Source: Candidatus Melainabacteria bacterium (lineage in GTDB: Bacteria > Cyanobacteriota > Vampirovibrionia > Obscuribacterales > Obscuribacteraceae). Taken from it: a stretch of DNA of 6,026 nt. A program made the translations under genes and the position numbers. The notes below the pieces were generated by a model. That model was given only the letters and a program-made list of their open reading frames with translations, made no database searches and had not been told where the DNA came from. Shown here in pieces: positions 5,296 through 6,026 of this stretch. Position 1 is the first letter of the stretch. Each line of letters opens with the position of its first letter. Location: contig PSRH01000124.1 in assembly GCA_003175915.1 (NCBI GenBank), positions 1 to 6,026 on the forward strand, written 5' to 3'.

Positions 5296-5832
5296 ATGAG
5301 TTGCAGTTGTTCTCTGAAGGATAAATTGAACCAAAAACTTTTTGCCAAGCTTCACAACATAGAAGCAGGGCTAGTCGACAGGGCAAGAGGCATACTAAGA
5401 ACGGCCGGTGACCCTGTTTCAGCAGTGATTCGTTTCCTCCATGAGCGTCCCGAAGAAGCCTCCTTAAAGGGCTTGGTCATGCACTATGTCTTGCGTGAGA
5501 CCTTTGGTGACGAGGAGAAGATTCCTGGTCTCATCAAGTTGTTTACCGGTCACGTCAGCGAAATCATTCGCCACGCTAACGTCATCGACATCATCAACGA
5601 GCACCCGGCCGTCGAACGCTGGGGCAAGTACTTAATCAAACAAAAAGAACGCATCAAGTTCGAGATTGCTAAAGAGCGAGAACTTTTGGTTCTCAAAAAT
5701 ATTGTCGGTCTTATCGCAGTAGAGCAGGGCATGGATTTGCCAGTGGATAAAATCAGCGTGCAACCGCCGAATTTGATTGTCACTGTCAAGCTAGGTCTGC
5801 TGCGTCCACAGCGAGTCTTCGATATCGCCTGA
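5296..5832 (+). CDS. Helical cytoplasmic protein with Cys-rich N-terminus, unknown function
   Basis: This 178-residue protein starts at ATG 5296 with GAGGA (5285-5289) 6 nt upstream. It opens with MSCSCS, a CxC pair that could bind metal or be modified, but with no other Cys in the protein a full site would need a second subunit or His ligands. The rest alternates amphipathic, charge-rich helices (about 7-36, 40-50, 55-70, 76-102, 105-142). The 111-130 segment is rich in Lys and Glu and may form a coiled coil. A small C-terminal beta pair follows (KISVQPPNLIVTVKLGLL, 152-169). There is no signal peptide or membrane helix, so it is likely cytoplasmic. It stands alone, divergent from the secreted beta-domain gene. 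I do not recognise the family. The frame is well supported by length, codon use and ribosome site. Confidence 0.75.
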   Translation: MSCSCSLKDKLNQKLFAKLHNIEAGLVDRARGILRTAGDPVSAVIRFLHERPEEASLKGLVMHYVLRETFGDEEKIPGLIKLFTGHVSEIIRHANVIDIINEHPAVERWGKYLIKQKERIKFEIAKERELLVLKNIVGLIAVEQGMDLPVDKISVQPPNLIVTVKLGLLRPQRVFDIA

Positions 5833-5954
5833 TCGGCTTTTTAGATCTCTGGTACCGAATACAGTGCCAAAAAGGTCAAAAAATCTAATCAGCGCAGGCA
5901 AGAAAGCGCATCTAGCCAAGTTTTTTGCATCTTCCAGGCTTTATATTGTCGAGC

Positions 5955-6026
5955 TCAGTTTGCTGACGCTATGACCTCTGGTATTGCCCTGACAAAATCA
6001 GGCATGGTCAGTGTCTTATCATTGGG
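5955..6026 (-). CDS. Possible 3' end of a gene entering from the right edge
   Basis: On the minus strand one frame is open from the window edge to a TGA (5957-5955), giving 23 residues that end in MPDFVRAIPEVIASAN, an ordinary-looking helical C-terminus. The other two minus frames stop at once. A-rich runs on plus at 5873-5893 would be T-runs downstream of this gene, as expected after a minus-strand end, but no strong stem precedes them. The fragment is too short to exclude chance, and a plus-strand frame from ATG 5971 is also open to the edge. Confidence 0.3.
   Translation of the reverse strand, partial: PNDKTLTMPDFVRAIPEVIASAN

Noticed and set aside
5819..5842. Intrinsic terminator after the 5296 gene (palindrome CGATATCG and a T5 run)
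   Set aside because: The only stem directly before the Ts is 3 bp (GCC/GGC), and the palindrome lies inside the coding end. This is too weak to call.
5971..6026. Plus-strand gene start at ATG 5971 running off the edge
   Set aside because: There is no ribosome site ahead of it. The minus-strand frame over the same bases looks slightly more protein-like.

Overview
The window falls into two parts that do not look alike. Positions 1 to about 1370 are GC-rich (sampled blocks: 40 of 60 bases G/C at 541-600, 45 of 60 at 841-900). They hold three small plus-strand genes, each with its own good Shine-Dalgarno site and each separated by non-coding leader sequence: a two-helix membrane protein, an Ala-rich helical protein and a Cys/His-rich protein of 77 residues. 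I recognise none of them. The block ends in a strong intrinsic terminator (1321-1361). A nested hairpin (366-441) sits just ahead of the second gene's ribosome binding site.

From about 1370 onward the sequence is of moderate GC (22 of 60 at 3661-3720, 31 of 60 at 3781-3840) and holds more familiar genes. In order they are: an FMN-binding split-barrel (pyridoxamine-phosphate-oxidase-like) protein on plus; a tandem pair of thymidylate-kinase-like P-loop proteins on minus; a secreted five-repeat TPR protein on plus; a secreted beta-domain protein on minus that overlaps the TPR gene tail to tail by 32 bp; an unrecognised 178-residue protein on plus; and possibly the last codons of a minus-strand gene at the right edge.

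The two kinase-like genes form a 24-nt-spaced operon. It appears to be driven by a near-consensus minus-strand promoter (CTGACA, 17 bp, TATAAT) lying between it and the TPR gene. The paralogues are about half identical by eye. Both lack the canonical TREPGG loop of dTMP kinases, and the downstream copy also has Arg instead of Lys in its Walker A motif, so their substrate and the activity of one copy are open questions.

The organism cannot be fixed from this sequence. The bacterial sigma70-like promoter, the Shine-Dalgarno sites and the secreted TPR and beta-domain proteins fit a free-living bacterium. The kinase/TPR half reminds me weakly of Melainabacteria/Obscuribacterales-type environmental genomes, but this is an impression and not a result. 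The abrupt change in composition and gene style near 1350-1400 could be a transferred island or an assembly joint, and this should be settled before the two halves are interpreted together. I see no rRNA, tRNA, CRISPR array, transposase or insertion sequence.
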